A stretch of DNA of 64,000 bases, from contig JBJHCZ010000001.1 of assembly GCA_050486285.1 (NCBI GenBank), forward strand, positions 124,001-188,000. Direction: 5' to 3'. Below the pieces are notes generated by a model. It had not been told where the DNA came from. It made no database searches and worked only from the letters and a program-made list of their open reading frames with translations. Below are positions 20,230 to 28,075 of the stretch, in pieces (positions within the stretch are counted from its first letter, which is position 1; each line of letters begins with the position of its first letter). Source of the stretch: JAITWN01 sp050486285 (GTDB lineage: Bacteria; Pseudomonadota; Gammaproteobacteria; SZUA-140). The position numbers and the translations under genes were made by a program.

Positions 20230-21666
20230 ATGGATTTCGAGTTTCCGAACATCATCCCCGCGATCCCGGAGATCTTCGTCCTGACGATGGCCTGCGTGAT
20301 CCTGCTCGTCGACCTGTTCCTGAACGAGCAGAATCGCGTCATCACCTACCTGATGACCCAGGCGACGCTGTTCGGCGCGGCGATGCTGACGGTGACGCTG
20401 CACTCGACGACGCCGGAGCTGACCTTCTCCGGGATGTTCATCGCCGACGCGATGGGCGACGTGCTCAAGGTCTTCATCTATCTGGTGTCGGCGGTCGTGT
20501 TCCTGTACTCGCGCGAATACCTGGTCGCGCGCGGCATGTTCAAGGGCGAGTTCTTCGTCCTCGGCCTGTTCGCGGTACTCGGCATGATGATCATGGTGTC
20601 GTCCTACAACCTGTTGACGCTGTATCTCGGGCTCGAGCTGATGTCGCTGGCGCTGTACGCGCTGGCCGCGCTGAACCGTGACTCGACCTCGGCCTCCGAG
20701 GCGGCGATGAAATATTTCATCCTGGGCGCGATTGCCTCCGGCATGTTGCTCTACGGCATGTCGATGCTCTACGGCGCAACCGGCAGTCTCGGCATCCTCG
20801 AGATCGGCGAGTTCGTCCGTCAGAGCTCGACCGACGACATCGTCCTGCTGTTCGGCGTGACCTTCGTCATCGTCGGTCTGGCCTTCAAGCTCGGCGCGGT
20901 GCCGTTCCACATGTGGATACCCGACGTCTACCACGGCACCCCGACCGCGGTGACGCTGCTGATCAGCACCGCGCCGAAGATCGCGGCCTTCGCGATCGTC
21001 ATCCGCCTGCTGGTCGACGGTCTCGGCGGCCTCCATGTCCAGTGGCAGGACATGCTGATCATCCTCTCGGTGCTGTCGATCGCGATCGGTAACGTCATCG
21101 CGATCGCGCAGGCCAATATCAAGCGCATGCTGGCCTATTCGACCATCGCCCATGTCGGCTTCCTGCTGCTCGGCATCCTCGCCGGCACCCAGGCCGGCAA
21201 CGCGGCGGCGATGTTCTATGTGCTGGTCTACGCGCTGATGACGCTCGGCGCCTTCGGCATGGTGATCCTGCTGAGCCGCGCCGGTTTCGAGGCCGACCGC
21301 CTCGAGGACTTCAAGGGCCTGAACGAGCGCAACCCGTGGTTTGCGTTCATGACGCTGATCCTGATGTTCTCGATGGCCGGCGTACCGCCGACGGTCGGCT
21401 TCTACGCCAAGCTGGCCGTACTGCGCGCGGTCGTGGACGTCGGCCTGGTGTGGCTGGCGGTGTTCGCGGTGATCTTCTCGGTGGTCGGCGCGTTCTACTA
21501 CCTGCGCGTCATCAAATACATGTACTTCGACAAGGCCGAGGACACAACGCCGCTGGTCAGCAATTTCGACATGCGCGCGGTCATGAGCGCCAACGGCCTC
21601 GTCATCCTCGCCCTCGGCATCTACCCGAGCGCCCTGATGGCGCTGTGCGTCGCGGTAATGCTCTGA
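20230..21666 (+). CDS. nuoN: NADH-quinone oxidoreductase subunit N
   Basis: A 478-residue antiporter-like membrane subunit, the third proton-pumping homologue of complex I. Conserved parts include YLGLELMSLALYALAA, the KLGAVPFHMWIPDVYHGTP segment and KRMLAYSTIAHVGF. Its TGA (21664-21666) overlaps the first codon of the surE reading frame, so surE is the next cistron of the same transcript. Confidence 0.96.
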   Translation: MDFEFPNIIPAIPEIFVLTMACVILLVDLFLNEQNRVITYLMTQATLFGAAMLTVTLHSTTPELTFSGMFIADAMGDVLKVFIYLVSAVVFLYSREYLVARGMFKGEFFVLGLFAVLGMMIMVSSYNLLTLYLGLELMSLALYALAALNRDSTSASEAAMKYFILGAIASGMLLYGMSMLYGATGSLGILEIGEFVRQSSTDDIVLLFGVTFVIVGLAFKLGAVPFHMWIPDVYHGTPTAVTLLISTAPKIAAFAIVIRLLVDGLGGLHVQWQDMLIILSVLSIAIGNVIAIAQANIKRMLAYSTIAHVGFLLLGILAGTQAGNAAAMFYVLVYALMTLGAFGMVILLSRAGFEADRLEDFKGLNERNPWFAFMTLILMFSMAGVPPTVGFYAKLAVLRAVVDVGLVWLAVFAVIFSVVGAFYYLRVIKYMYFDKAEDTTPLVSNFDMRAVMSANGLVILALGIYPSALMALCVAVML

Positions 21667-22415
21667 AGATCCTGATCAGCAACGACGACGGCTACCTCGC
21701 GCCGGGCGTGCGCTGTCTCGCCGACTGCTTCGCCGGCATCGCGACCGTCGCCGTCGTCGTCCCCGACCGCGACCGCAGCGGCGCGAGCAATTCGCTGACC
21801 CTCGAGAACCCGATCCGCGTCACCTTCCTCGACAACGGCTGGATCCGCGTCGCCGGCACGCCGACCGACTGCGTCCACCTCGCGCTGACCGGACTGCTCG
21901 AGGACGAGCCCGACATGGTGATCTCCGGCGTCAACGCCGGCGCCAATCTCGGCGACGACGTGATCTATTCCGGCACCGTCGCCGCCGCGATCGAGGGCCG
22001 TTTTCTCGGCTTTCCGGCGATCGCGGTGTCGCTGGTCGGGCGCCAGCCCGAGCACTATCCGACTGCGGTGCGCGCGGTGCAGGCGATCGTCGAAAAACTG
22101 CAGCATGACCCCCTGCCGCGCGATATCATACTGAACATCAACGTGCCGGACCTGCCGTGGGAGCGCATCGAGGGCTTTCGCGCGACCCGGCTCGGCTTTC
22201 GCCACAAGGCCGAACCGATGGTCAGGGCGAGCGATCCACGCGGCCGCCCGGTCTACTGGATCGGCGAGTCGGGGCCGGAGCAGGATGCCGGACCCGGCAC
22301 CGACTTTCATGCGGTCAGGCAGGGATATGTGTCGGTCACGCCGATCCAGATCGACCTGACGCGGCACGCGGCGCTCCCGGCGCTGGCGACCTGGATGGAG
22401 ACGCTCGACGCTTGA
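21663..22415 (+). CDS. surE: 5'/3'-nucleotidase SurE
   Basis: A 250-residue nucleoside-monophosphate phosphatase of the stationary-phase survival family. The metal site is in ILISNDDGYLAPG at the N-terminus and SGVNAGANLGDD near residue 84, with YSGTVAAAIEG following. The best start by homology is a CTG at 21663, placing a lysine second as in the family MKILISNDDG; this CTG overlaps the nuoN stop (CTGA). The only other upstream choice nearby is GTG at 21645, adding six residues. No Shine-Dalgarno is evident for either, so translation is probably coupled to nuoN. Confidence 0.93.
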   Translation: MKILISNDDGYLAPGVRCLADCFAGIATVAVVVPDRDRSGASNSLTLENPIRVTFLDNGWIRVAGTPTDCVHLALTGLLEDEPDMVISGVNAGANLGDDVIYSGTVAAAIEGRFLGFPAIAVSLVGRQPEHYPTAVRAVQAIVEKLQHDPLPRDIILNINVPDLPWERIEGFRATRLGFRHKAEPMVRASDPRGRPVYWIGESGPEQDAGPGTDFHAVRQGYVSVTPIQIDLTRHAALPALATWMETLDA

Positions 22416-22444
22416 ACGACAAGGCCCGCCATGACGGCATCGGG

Positions 22445-23077
22445 ATGACCTCCCGGCGTACCCGTCTTCGCATGATCGAGCGCCTGCGCGCCGACGGCAT
22501 CCGCGACGAGGCCGTGCTCGACGCGATGCTCGAGACGCCGCGCCACCTGTTCATCGATGAGGCCCTCGCGAGCCGCGCCTATGAGGACACCGCGCTGCCG
22601 ATCGGCTTCGGCCAGACCATCTCGACGCCATCGACCGTCGCGCGCATGACCGAGGCCCTGCTGGCCGGCGGTCGCCCCGCGCGGGTGCTCGAGATCGGCA
22701 CCGGCTCGGGGTACCAGACCGCGATCCTCGCGCGACTGGTCGACGAGGTCTACACGATCGAGCGTATCGACGAACTGATGTCGCGCGCGCGTCGCCGGTT
22801 CCGCAGTTTCGGCCTGCGCAATATCCGCGCCCGCCATGGCGACGGCAAGGCCGGCTGGCCCGAGAATGCGCCCTATGACGGCATCATTGCCGCGGCGTCG
22901 CCGCCGGAGATCCCGGCCGCCTTTCTCGAACAGCTCGCGCCGGGCGGGCGCCTGGTGATGCCGGTCGGCCCCGGCGGCGCTCAGGAACTGCAACGGATCA
23001 CCCGTACCCCCGACGGATACGAGCAGGAGGTATTGCAGCCGGCGACCTTCGTGCCGATGCTGACCGGTGATCGCTGA
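22445..23077 (+). CDS. pcm: protein-L-isoaspartate O-methyltransferase
   Basis: A 210-residue SAM-dependent enzyme that repairs isoaspartyl residues in damaged proteins. Motifs are PRHLFIDEALASRAYEDTAL, PIGFGQTISTPSTVARMTE and the SAM loop VLEIGTGSGYQTAIL. The ATG at 22445 gives the family start MTSRRTRLRMIERL. An in-frame TTG at 22412 overlaps the surE stop and has GGAG 11 nt upstream, so an 11-residue longer form is possible. surE-pcm is a conserved pair. Confidence 0.95.
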   Translation: MTSRRTRLRMIERLRADGIRDEAVLDAMLETPRHLFIDEALASRAYEDTALPIGFGQTISTPSTVARMTEALLAGGRPARVLEIGTGSGYQTAILARLVDEVYTIERIDELMSRARRRFRSFGLRNIRARHGDGKAGWPENAPYDGIIAAASPPEIPAAFLEQLAPGGRLVMPVGPGGAQELQRITRTPDGYEQEVLQPATFVPMLTGDR

Positions 23078-23655
23078 TGCGGCTGTTCGGGGCGATGTAT
23101 GACAAGGTCATCGGTTGGGCAGGGCATCGCAAGGCGCCCTGGTACCTCGGCGGCCTCAGCTTCGCCGAATCCTCGTTCTTTCCGATCCCGCCCGACGTCA
23201 TGCTCGCGCCGATGGTGCTGGCGCGGCCGGCGCGGGCGTGGTTCCTGGCCGCGCTGACGACGATCGCGTCGGTCGCCGGCGGCCTGCTCGGCTACTTCAT
23301 CGGCCTGTTCGCGTTCGACTTCGTCGAGCCGCTGCTGCACCGGTCCGGCCATTGGGACGCCTATGTGCGGGCCCATGACTGGTTCCTGCACTGGGGCGTC
23401 TGGGTGGTCTTCATCGCCGGCTTTTCGCCGATTCCGTACAAGGTGTTTACAATAACGGCCGGGGCGCTGTCGATGGCCTTGCTGCCGTTTGTCATCGCCT
23501 CGCTGGTCGGGCGCGGCGCGCGCTTCTTCCTCGTCGCGGCAGTGATACGCTGGGGCGGGGCGCGCTTCGAGCCCTTGTTGCGGCGTTATATCGACTGGTT
23601 GGGGTGGGCCGCCGTCCTTGCGCTGGTGCTGCTGTACATCCTCGTCTATTACTGA
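23077..23655 (+). CDS. yqaA: YqaA/DedA-like (VTT domain) inner-membrane protein
   Basis: A 192-residue membrane protein of the SNARE-associated/DedA superfamily, YqaA branch. Motifs are SFAESSFFPIPPDVMLAP near residue 27, then membrane helices, then FSPIPYKVFTITAGAL near 120 and GRGARF near 147; these match the re-entrant loops of the family. DedA proteins act in membrane homeostasis and lipid-carrier transport; the role of the YqaA branch is not settled. The gene overlaps the pcm stop and precedes nlpD by 4 nt, as in several gammaproteobacteria. Confidence 0.85.
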   Translation: MRLFGAMYDKVIGWAGHRKAPWYLGGLSFAESSFFPIPPDVMLAPMVLARPARAWFLAALTTIASVAGGLLGYFIGLFAFDFVEPLLHRSGHWDAYVRAHDWFLHWGVWVVFIAGFSPIPYKVFTITAGALSMALLPFVIASLVGRGARFFLVAAVIRWGGARFEPLLRRYIDWLGWAAVLALVLLYILVYY

Positions 23656-23659
23656 AGCC

Positions 23660-24613
23660 ATGAACGCACGGCGCTCAGGGGTTCTGCTCGCGTTGTTCAT
23701 CGCCTTGCTGGCCGGCTGCGGCGCCCATGTCCATCACATCGTCCGCGAGAACGAGACGCTGTACTCGATCAGTTTCCGCTACGGTCAGGATTTTCGCGAT
23801 ATCGCGCGCTGGAACGGGCTCGAAGAACCCTACGCGATCCGGCCCGGCCAGCCCCTGCGCATCATCCCGCCGCAACGCGAGTCGCGCCTGGTCGCGAGCG
23901 GCGCCGCCCTCGGCCCCGCAGGCGATGCGCGCGGCGCCGGTATGCCCGGCGACGGAGGCCGGCAGACTGCGTCCTCGACAGGGGGGGGCGCCGCGACAGG
24001 TCAGGCGGAAACGATCGCGCTCGATGCGCCGGCGCCCATTGTCGCGATCCCGGACAGGGCGCCACCGGCGCCCGCCCCGGTCGCTGCGCCGACCGCTCCG
24101 CCTCCGAGCGTAACCGCCGCGCCCGGCAGCGCCCCCGCGCGGCAGGAACCGGCCAGACAGGCCGTCAGCCCGCAGGCAAGCGTCGCTGCCCCCGTGATCG
24201 CCCCGGCGCCGCGCGCCGGCACTGCCGGTACCGGCAACCCGGCCTGGTCATGGCCGGTGTCAGGCGCGGGCACGCGCGCGGACCTGACCATCAAGCCGTC
24301 GCGGCGCGGACTGGAGATCGCCGCCGCGCGCGGTGAACCGGTACGCGCGGCGGCCGCGGGTCGCGTCGTCTACGGTGGTTCGGGCATCCCGCACTACGGC
24401 AATCTTCTCATCATCAAGCACAACGACCGCTATCTCAGCGCCTACGCCCACAACGACCGGCTGCTGGTCAACGAAGGCCAGGAGGTCGCGGCAGGGCAGC
24501 AGATCGCCGAGATGGGCAACAGCGGCGTCGGCGCGGGCGGCGTCAGGCTCCATTTCGAGATCCGCGAGGACGGCGAACCGGTCGACCCGATGCGTTTCCT
24601 GCCTGCCCGCTAG
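23660..24613 (+). CDS. nlpD: LysM/LytM lipoprotein, NlpD-type amidase activator
   Basis: A 317-residue envelope lipoprotein. The signal peptide ends in the lipobox LLAGC (Cys20). A LysM peptidoglycan-binding domain follows (about residues 25-68), then a long Ala/Pro-rich linker to about 195, then a LytM (M23) domain. The zinc ligands of active M23 peptidases are missing: the usual HxxxD is RGLEIAA and HxH is RLHFEI. That is the degenerate pattern of NlpD, which activates the amidase AmiC at division. The usual next gene rpoS is absent; palindromic repeats follow 5 nt after the stop. Confidence 0.92.
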   Translation: MNARRSGVLLALFIALLAGCGAHVHHIVRENETLYSISFRYGQDFRDIARWNGLEEPYAIRPGQPLRIIPPQRESRLVASGAALGPAGDARGAGMPGDGGRQTASSTGGGAATGQAETIALDAPAPIVAIPDRAPPAPAPVAAPTAPPPSVTAAPGSAPARQEPARQAVSPQASVAAPVIAPAPRAGTAGTGNPAWSWPVSGAGTRADLTIKPSRRGLEIAAARGEPVRAAAAGRVVYGGSGIPHYGNLLIIKHNDRYLSAYAHNDRLLVNEGQEVAAGQQIAEMGNSGVGAGGVRLHFEIREDGEPVDPMRFLPAR

Positions 24614-24618
24614 TCGAG

Positions 24619-24765
24619 CGCTGGCAGGCTGTTGAAACAGCCCGGCGGGTTTGCGCAGCGAAGTCAAGCGCAGCCTCGCCGGAGCCCGAAGGGTGCCGCG
24701 CAGCGGCAGCGAGGCGAGCCATTCGCGGAGCAAACCCGCCGGGCTGTTTCAACAGCCTGCCAGCG
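24619..24765. repeat. palindromic repeat family 2, copy 2
   Basis: Perfect 34-nt arms at 24619-24652 and 24732-24765 (left arm includes GGCAGGCTGTTGAAACAG) enclose a 79-nt core at 24653-24731. The core differs from that at 6871-6949 at two positions only. The arm bases nearest the core (CCCGRCGGGTTT) are nearly shared between the copies, but the outer halves are unrelated. It begins 5 nt after nlpD and could end its transcript. Confidence 0.9.
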
Positions 24766-24774
24766 AGCCAGCGA

Positions 24775-24968
24775 TCGACGGCGCGGCGTCGTTGATTCCC
24801 CTGCGGGACCTGCAGAAGCCGGTGGCGTGCTTCCGTTACGGGACCTTCCGGCCGCAGGACGCGGCCGGAGAGCGTACAGGGATGTATTAACAGCGTGTCC
24901 CGTAACGGAAGCACGCCACCGGCTTCCAGCCACTTGACCTTGAAGAATCAACGACGCCGCGCCGTCGA
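24775..24968. repeat. palindromic repeat family 1, copy D, nested in an outer inverted repeat
   Basis: Inner perfect 30-nt arms at 24815-24844 and 24897-24926 (GAAGCCGGTGGCGTGCTTCC at the left) enclose a diverged 52-nt core (24845-24896) that begins CTTCCGGCCGCAGGACGCGG. Outside are perfect 24-nt outer arms at 24775-24798 and 24945-24968, separated from the inner arms by 16 and 18 nt that do not pair. It lies 9 nt past the family 2 copy and reaches to the 3' end of the opposing Mth938-like gene. Confidence 0.88.
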
Positions 24969-24971
24969 GTG

Positions 24972-25418
24972 CTAGATCATCAGGAGGGCGGCGGCGACCT
25001 TGCGGCGGTCGGCCATCAGGAAGTTGTAGGTGCGGCAGGCGGAGCCGGTGTCCATGACCTCGACGCCGATGCCGCGGCGGGTCAGCGGCGCGAGCACGTT
25101 CGCGCCGGGGCGGCGCAGGCGGGCGCCGCTGCCGAACAAGACCACTTCGAGTCCGGGCTCGGCGGCGAGCGCCTCGAAGTGCGCGGCCTCGAGGTCTTCG
25201 ACTCCGCTCGGCGGCCAGTCCGGGACCAGCCGCTCGGGCATCACGATCAGGCTGCGACGCAAGGTCTCGCGACGCGCGGCGCCGGTCTGGAACTGCAGCA
25301 ACTCGTCATCCGCGATCGGCTGTTCATCGAAGCGTCGGGGAATCACGACCGTCACCTCGCCTTCGGCATAGGCGACGATCCGGAAATTGCTGACGTCGGT
25401 GTCGAGATGGATCTGCAT
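24972..25418 (-). CDS. Mth938-like domain protein (DUF498)
   Basis: A 148-residue cytoplasmic protein of the Mth938/DUF498 family. It starts MQIHLDTDVSNFRIVAYAEG, and the family features IVMPERLVPDWP, VVLFGSGARLRRP and the C-terminal MDTGSACRTYNFLMAD are present. No enzymatic activity is firmly established for bacterial members. The frame is open further upstream to 25502, but the ATG at 25418 fits the family. It is divergent from alaC. Confidence 0.85.
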   Translation of the reverse strand: MQIHLDTDVSNFRIVAYAEGEVTVVIPRRFDEQPIADDELLQFQTGAARRETLRRSLIVMPERLVPDWPPSGVEDLEAAHFEALAAEPGLEVVLFGSGARLRRPGANVLAPLTRRGIGVEVMDTGSACRTYNFLMADRRKVAAALLMI

Positions 25419-25457
25419 GGTCGGGCACGCAAAATCCCATTCTGGAACAGTCTTCCC

Positions 25458-25487
25458 TTGCCTGCAAGCCGCCAAAGACAGGATAAT
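25458..25487 (+). promoter_or_regulatory. sigma-70-type promoter of alaC-hom-thrC
   Basis: TTGCCT (25458-25463) and GATAAT (25482-25487, five of six consensus bases) are 18 nt apart. Transcription would start about 25494, some 25 nt before the alaC ATG. It sits in the divergent gap with the Mth938-like gene. The call is from hexamer matches. Confidence 0.5.
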
Positions 25488-25519
25488 AACGGATTCATTC
25501 ACTTACGGATCCAGCGTCG

Positions 25520-26722
25520 ATGATCGAGCAGTTCGCCAGAATCAACCGCCTGCCCCCGTATGTCTTCAATATCGTCAACGAGTTGAAGGCGAAGGCGCGC
25601 GCCCGCGGCGAGGATATCATCGATTTCGGCATGGGCAATCCCGACCAGCCGACGCCCCCGCACATCGTCGACAAGCTGATCGAGGTCGTGCAACGCGAGA
25701 ATACCCACCGCTACTCGGTGTCGCGCGGCATCCCGCGCCTGCGTCGCGCGATCTGCCGCTGGTACAAGCAGCGCTTCGACGTCGATCTCGACCAGGACAG
25801 CGAGGCGATCGTGACCATCGGCTCCAAGGAAGGCCTGGTCCATCTCGCGCTGGCGACGATGGGGCCCGGCGACGCGGTGCTGGTGCCGAACCCGGCCTAT
25901 CCGGTCCATCCCTACGGTTTCGTCATCGCCGGCGCCGACATCCGCCACGTGCCGCTGGTGCCCGGCATCGATTTCTTCGACGAGCTCGGCAAGGCGATTC
26001 GCGACTCGTGGCCGCGGCCGAAGATGCTGGTGCTGAACTTTCCCGGCAATCCGACCACGCAATGCGTCGAGCTCGATTTCTTCGAGAAGGTCGTCGAGAT
26101 CGCGCGCGAGCACGAGGTGTGGGTCGTGCATGACCTGGCCTATGCCGAGATCGCGTTCGACGGCTACCGCGCGCCGTCGATCCTGCAGGTGCCGGGCGCG
26201 AAGGACGTCGCGGTCGAGTTCTACACGCTGTCGAAGACCTACAACATGCCGGGCTGGCGCGTCGGTTTCATGTGCGGCAATCCGACGCTGGTGTCGGCGC
26301 TGGCGAGGATCAAATCCTATCTCGACTACGGCATGTTCACGCCGATCCAGGTTGCCGCGATCGCGGCGCTCGAGGGGCCGCAGGACTGCGTTCAGGAGAT
26401 CGCCGAGATGTACCGGCAGCGCCGCGATGTGCTCTGCGACGGGCTCAATGCAATCGGCTGGCGGGTCCAGAAGCCGAGGGCGACGATGTTCGTATGGGCG
26501 CCGATCCCGGAACAATACCGCCATCTCGGTTCGCTCGAGTTCTCGAAGAAACTGCTCGAGGAGGCCAAGGTCGCGGTCGCGCCGGGCGTCGGCTTCGGCG
26601 AATACGGCGACGATCATGTCCGCTTCGGCCTGATCGAGAACGAGCATCGCACCCGCCAGGCGCTGCGCGGCATCCGTCACATGTTCAGAAAAGACAGCAA
26701 CCTCCAGGCAGCTTCGGGATGA
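25520..26722 (+). CDS. alaC: alanine transaminase (AlaC-type class I aminotransferase)
   Basis: A 400-residue PLP enzyme of the fold-type I aminotransferases, most like AlaC, which makes alanine from pyruvate and glutamate. The N-terminus MIEQFARINRLPPYVFNIVN and IIDFGMGNPDQPTP are typical. NFPGNPTTQ and the PLP-lysine motif TLSKTYNMPGWRVGF are present. Its TGA overlaps the hom ATG (ATGA), and this alaC-hom-thrC order recurs in gammaproteobacteria. Confidence 0.92.
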   Translation: MIEQFARINRLPPYVFNIVNELKAKARARGEDIIDFGMGNPDQPTPPHIVDKLIEVVQRENTHRYSVSRGIPRLRRAICRWYKQRFDVDLDQDSEAIVTIGSKEGLVHLALATMGPGDAVLVPNPAYPVHPYGFVIAGADIRHVPLVPGIDFFDELGKAIRDSWPRPKMLVLNFPGNPTTQCVELDFFEKVVEIAREHEVWVVHDLAYAEIAFDGYRAPSILQVPGAKDVAVEFYTLSKTYNMPGWRVGFMCGNPTLVSALARIKSYLDYGMFTPIQVAAIAALEGPQDCVQEIAEMYRQRRDVLCDGLNAIGWRVQKPRATMFVWAPIPEQYRHLGSLEFSKKLLEEAKVAVAPGVGFGEYGDDHVRFGLIENEHRTRQALRGIRHMFRKDSNLQAASG

Positions 26723-28041
26723 AACAACTGAAACCGGTCAAGGTCGGCCTGCTCGGGCTCGGCACGGTCGGCGGCGGCACCGTCAACGTGCTCGCGCGCA
26801 ACCAGCAGGAGATCGCGCGCCGCGCCGGCCGCGGCATTCGCATCACCCGCGCCGCGGCGCGCGAGCAGGAATTTCCGGGCGTCGACACCGCCGGCATCGC
26901 AATCGGCCAGGATGCCTTCGCGGTCGTCGAGGATCCCGACATCCAGATCGTCGTCGAGCTGATCGGCGGCTACGAGCCGGCACGCGAGCTGGTATTGCGC
27001 GCGATCGCGAACGGCAAGCATGTCGTCACCGCGAACAAGGCGCTGATCGCGCGCCACGGCAACGAGATCTTCGCCGCGGCGCAGAAGCAGGGCGTCATGA
27101 TCGCCTTCGAGGCGGCGGTCGCCGGCGGCATTCCGATCATCAAGGCGCTGCGCGAGGGTCTCGCCGCGAATCGCATCGAGTGGGTCGCCGGCATCATCAA
27201 CGGCACGACCAACTTCATCCTCACCGAGATGCGCGACAAGGGCCGCGACTTCGCCGACGTGCTGGCCGAGGCCCAGCGGCTCGGTTATGCCGAGGCCGAC
27301 CCGACCTTCGATGTCGAGGGCATCGACGCCGCGCACAAGCTGACCATCATCGCGTCGATCGCGTTCGGCATCCCGCTGCAGTTCGACCGGGTCTATACCG
27401 AGGGTATCAGCGCGATCACCCGCGAGGACGTCGAATACGCCGGCCAGCTCGGCTACCGGATCAAGCACCTCGGCCTCACCCGCCGCGCGGACAAGGGCAT
27501 CGAGCTGCGCGTGCACCCGACGCTGATCCCGCATCGGCGCCTGATCGCGAACGTCGACGGCGTCATGAATGCGGTGCTGGTCAAGGGCGATGCGGTCGGC
27601 CCGACGCTGTACTACGGCGCCGGCGCGGGTCGCGAACCGACCGCATCGGCGGTGGTCGCCGATCTCGTCGACGTCGTGCGCACGCTGACCACCGACCCCG
27701 GCAACCGCGTGCCGCATCTCGCCTTCCAGCCCGACCAGATCGCCGACATCCCGGTGCTGCCGATCGAGGACGTCGAGACGGCCTGCTACCTGCGGCTGCG
27801 CGCCGCAGACCGCCCCGGCGTGCTTGCCGACGTCAGCCGCATCCTCGCCGATCAGGGCATCAGTATCGAGGCGATCCTGCAAAAGGAGCCGGCGCAGGAC
27901 GAGTCCGAGGCCACGGTGATCCTGCTGACCCATCGCGTCGTCGAGCGCGCGATGAACGAGGCGATCAGGCGCATCGAGGCCATGGCCGCGATCGCGGGGC
28001 CGGTCACGCGCATCCGCGTCGAGACCCTGTCCGGCAGCTGA
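26719..28041 (+). CDS. hom: homoserine dehydrogenase
   Basis: A 440-residue monofunctional enzyme reducing aspartate semialdehyde to homoserine, the branch to threonine and methionine. The N-terminal Rossmann motif LGLGTVGGGT, the substrate region VTANKALIA and VAGIINGTTNFILTEM are present. A C-terminal ACT domain (from about residue 350, with RAADRPGVLADVSRILAD) suggests threonine feedback. The start is the ATG at 26719, coupled to alaC; thrC follows 34 nt downstream. Confidence 0.96.
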   Translation: MKQLKPVKVGLLGLGTVGGGTVNVLARNQQEIARRAGRGIRITRAAAREQEFPGVDTAGIAIGQDAFAVVEDPDIQIVVELIGGYEPARELVLRAIANGKHVVTANKALIARHGNEIFAAAQKQGVMIAFEAAVAGGIPIIKALREGLAANRIEWVAGIINGTTNFILTEMRDKGRDFADVLAEAQRLGYAEADPTFDVEGIDAAHKLTIIASIAFGIPLQFDRVYTEGISAITREDVEYAGQLGYRIKHLGLTRRADKGIELRVHPTLIPHRRLIANVDGVMNAVLVKGDAVGPTLYYGAGAGREPTASAVVADLVDVVRTLTTDPGNRVPHLAFQPDQIADIPVLPIEDVETACYLRLRAADRPGVLADVSRILADQGISIEAILQKEPAQDESEATVILLTHRVVERAMNEAIRRIEAMAAIAGPVTRIRVETLSGS

Positions 28042-28075
28042 ACCAGAAGAATCCCTGCAGATTCCAGGAGCCTTC

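Noticed and set aside
18700..21153. An 817-residue open frame antisense to nuoM and nuoN
   Set aside because: Its composition (Asp, Gln, Arg, His runs) is the mirror of hydrophobic membrane codons. It has no ribosome site or domain.
22412..22444. An 11-residue N-terminal extension of Pcm from TTG 22412
   Set aside because: It overlaps the surE stop attractively, but the family N-terminus begins at the ATG 22445. It is kept only as an alternative start.
24632..24937. Small open frames running through repeat family 2 and copy D
   Set aside because: They exist only because the repeat is GC-rich and short. They have no ribosome binding site, and the equivalent frame at 6797-7051 reads through tRNA-Leu.
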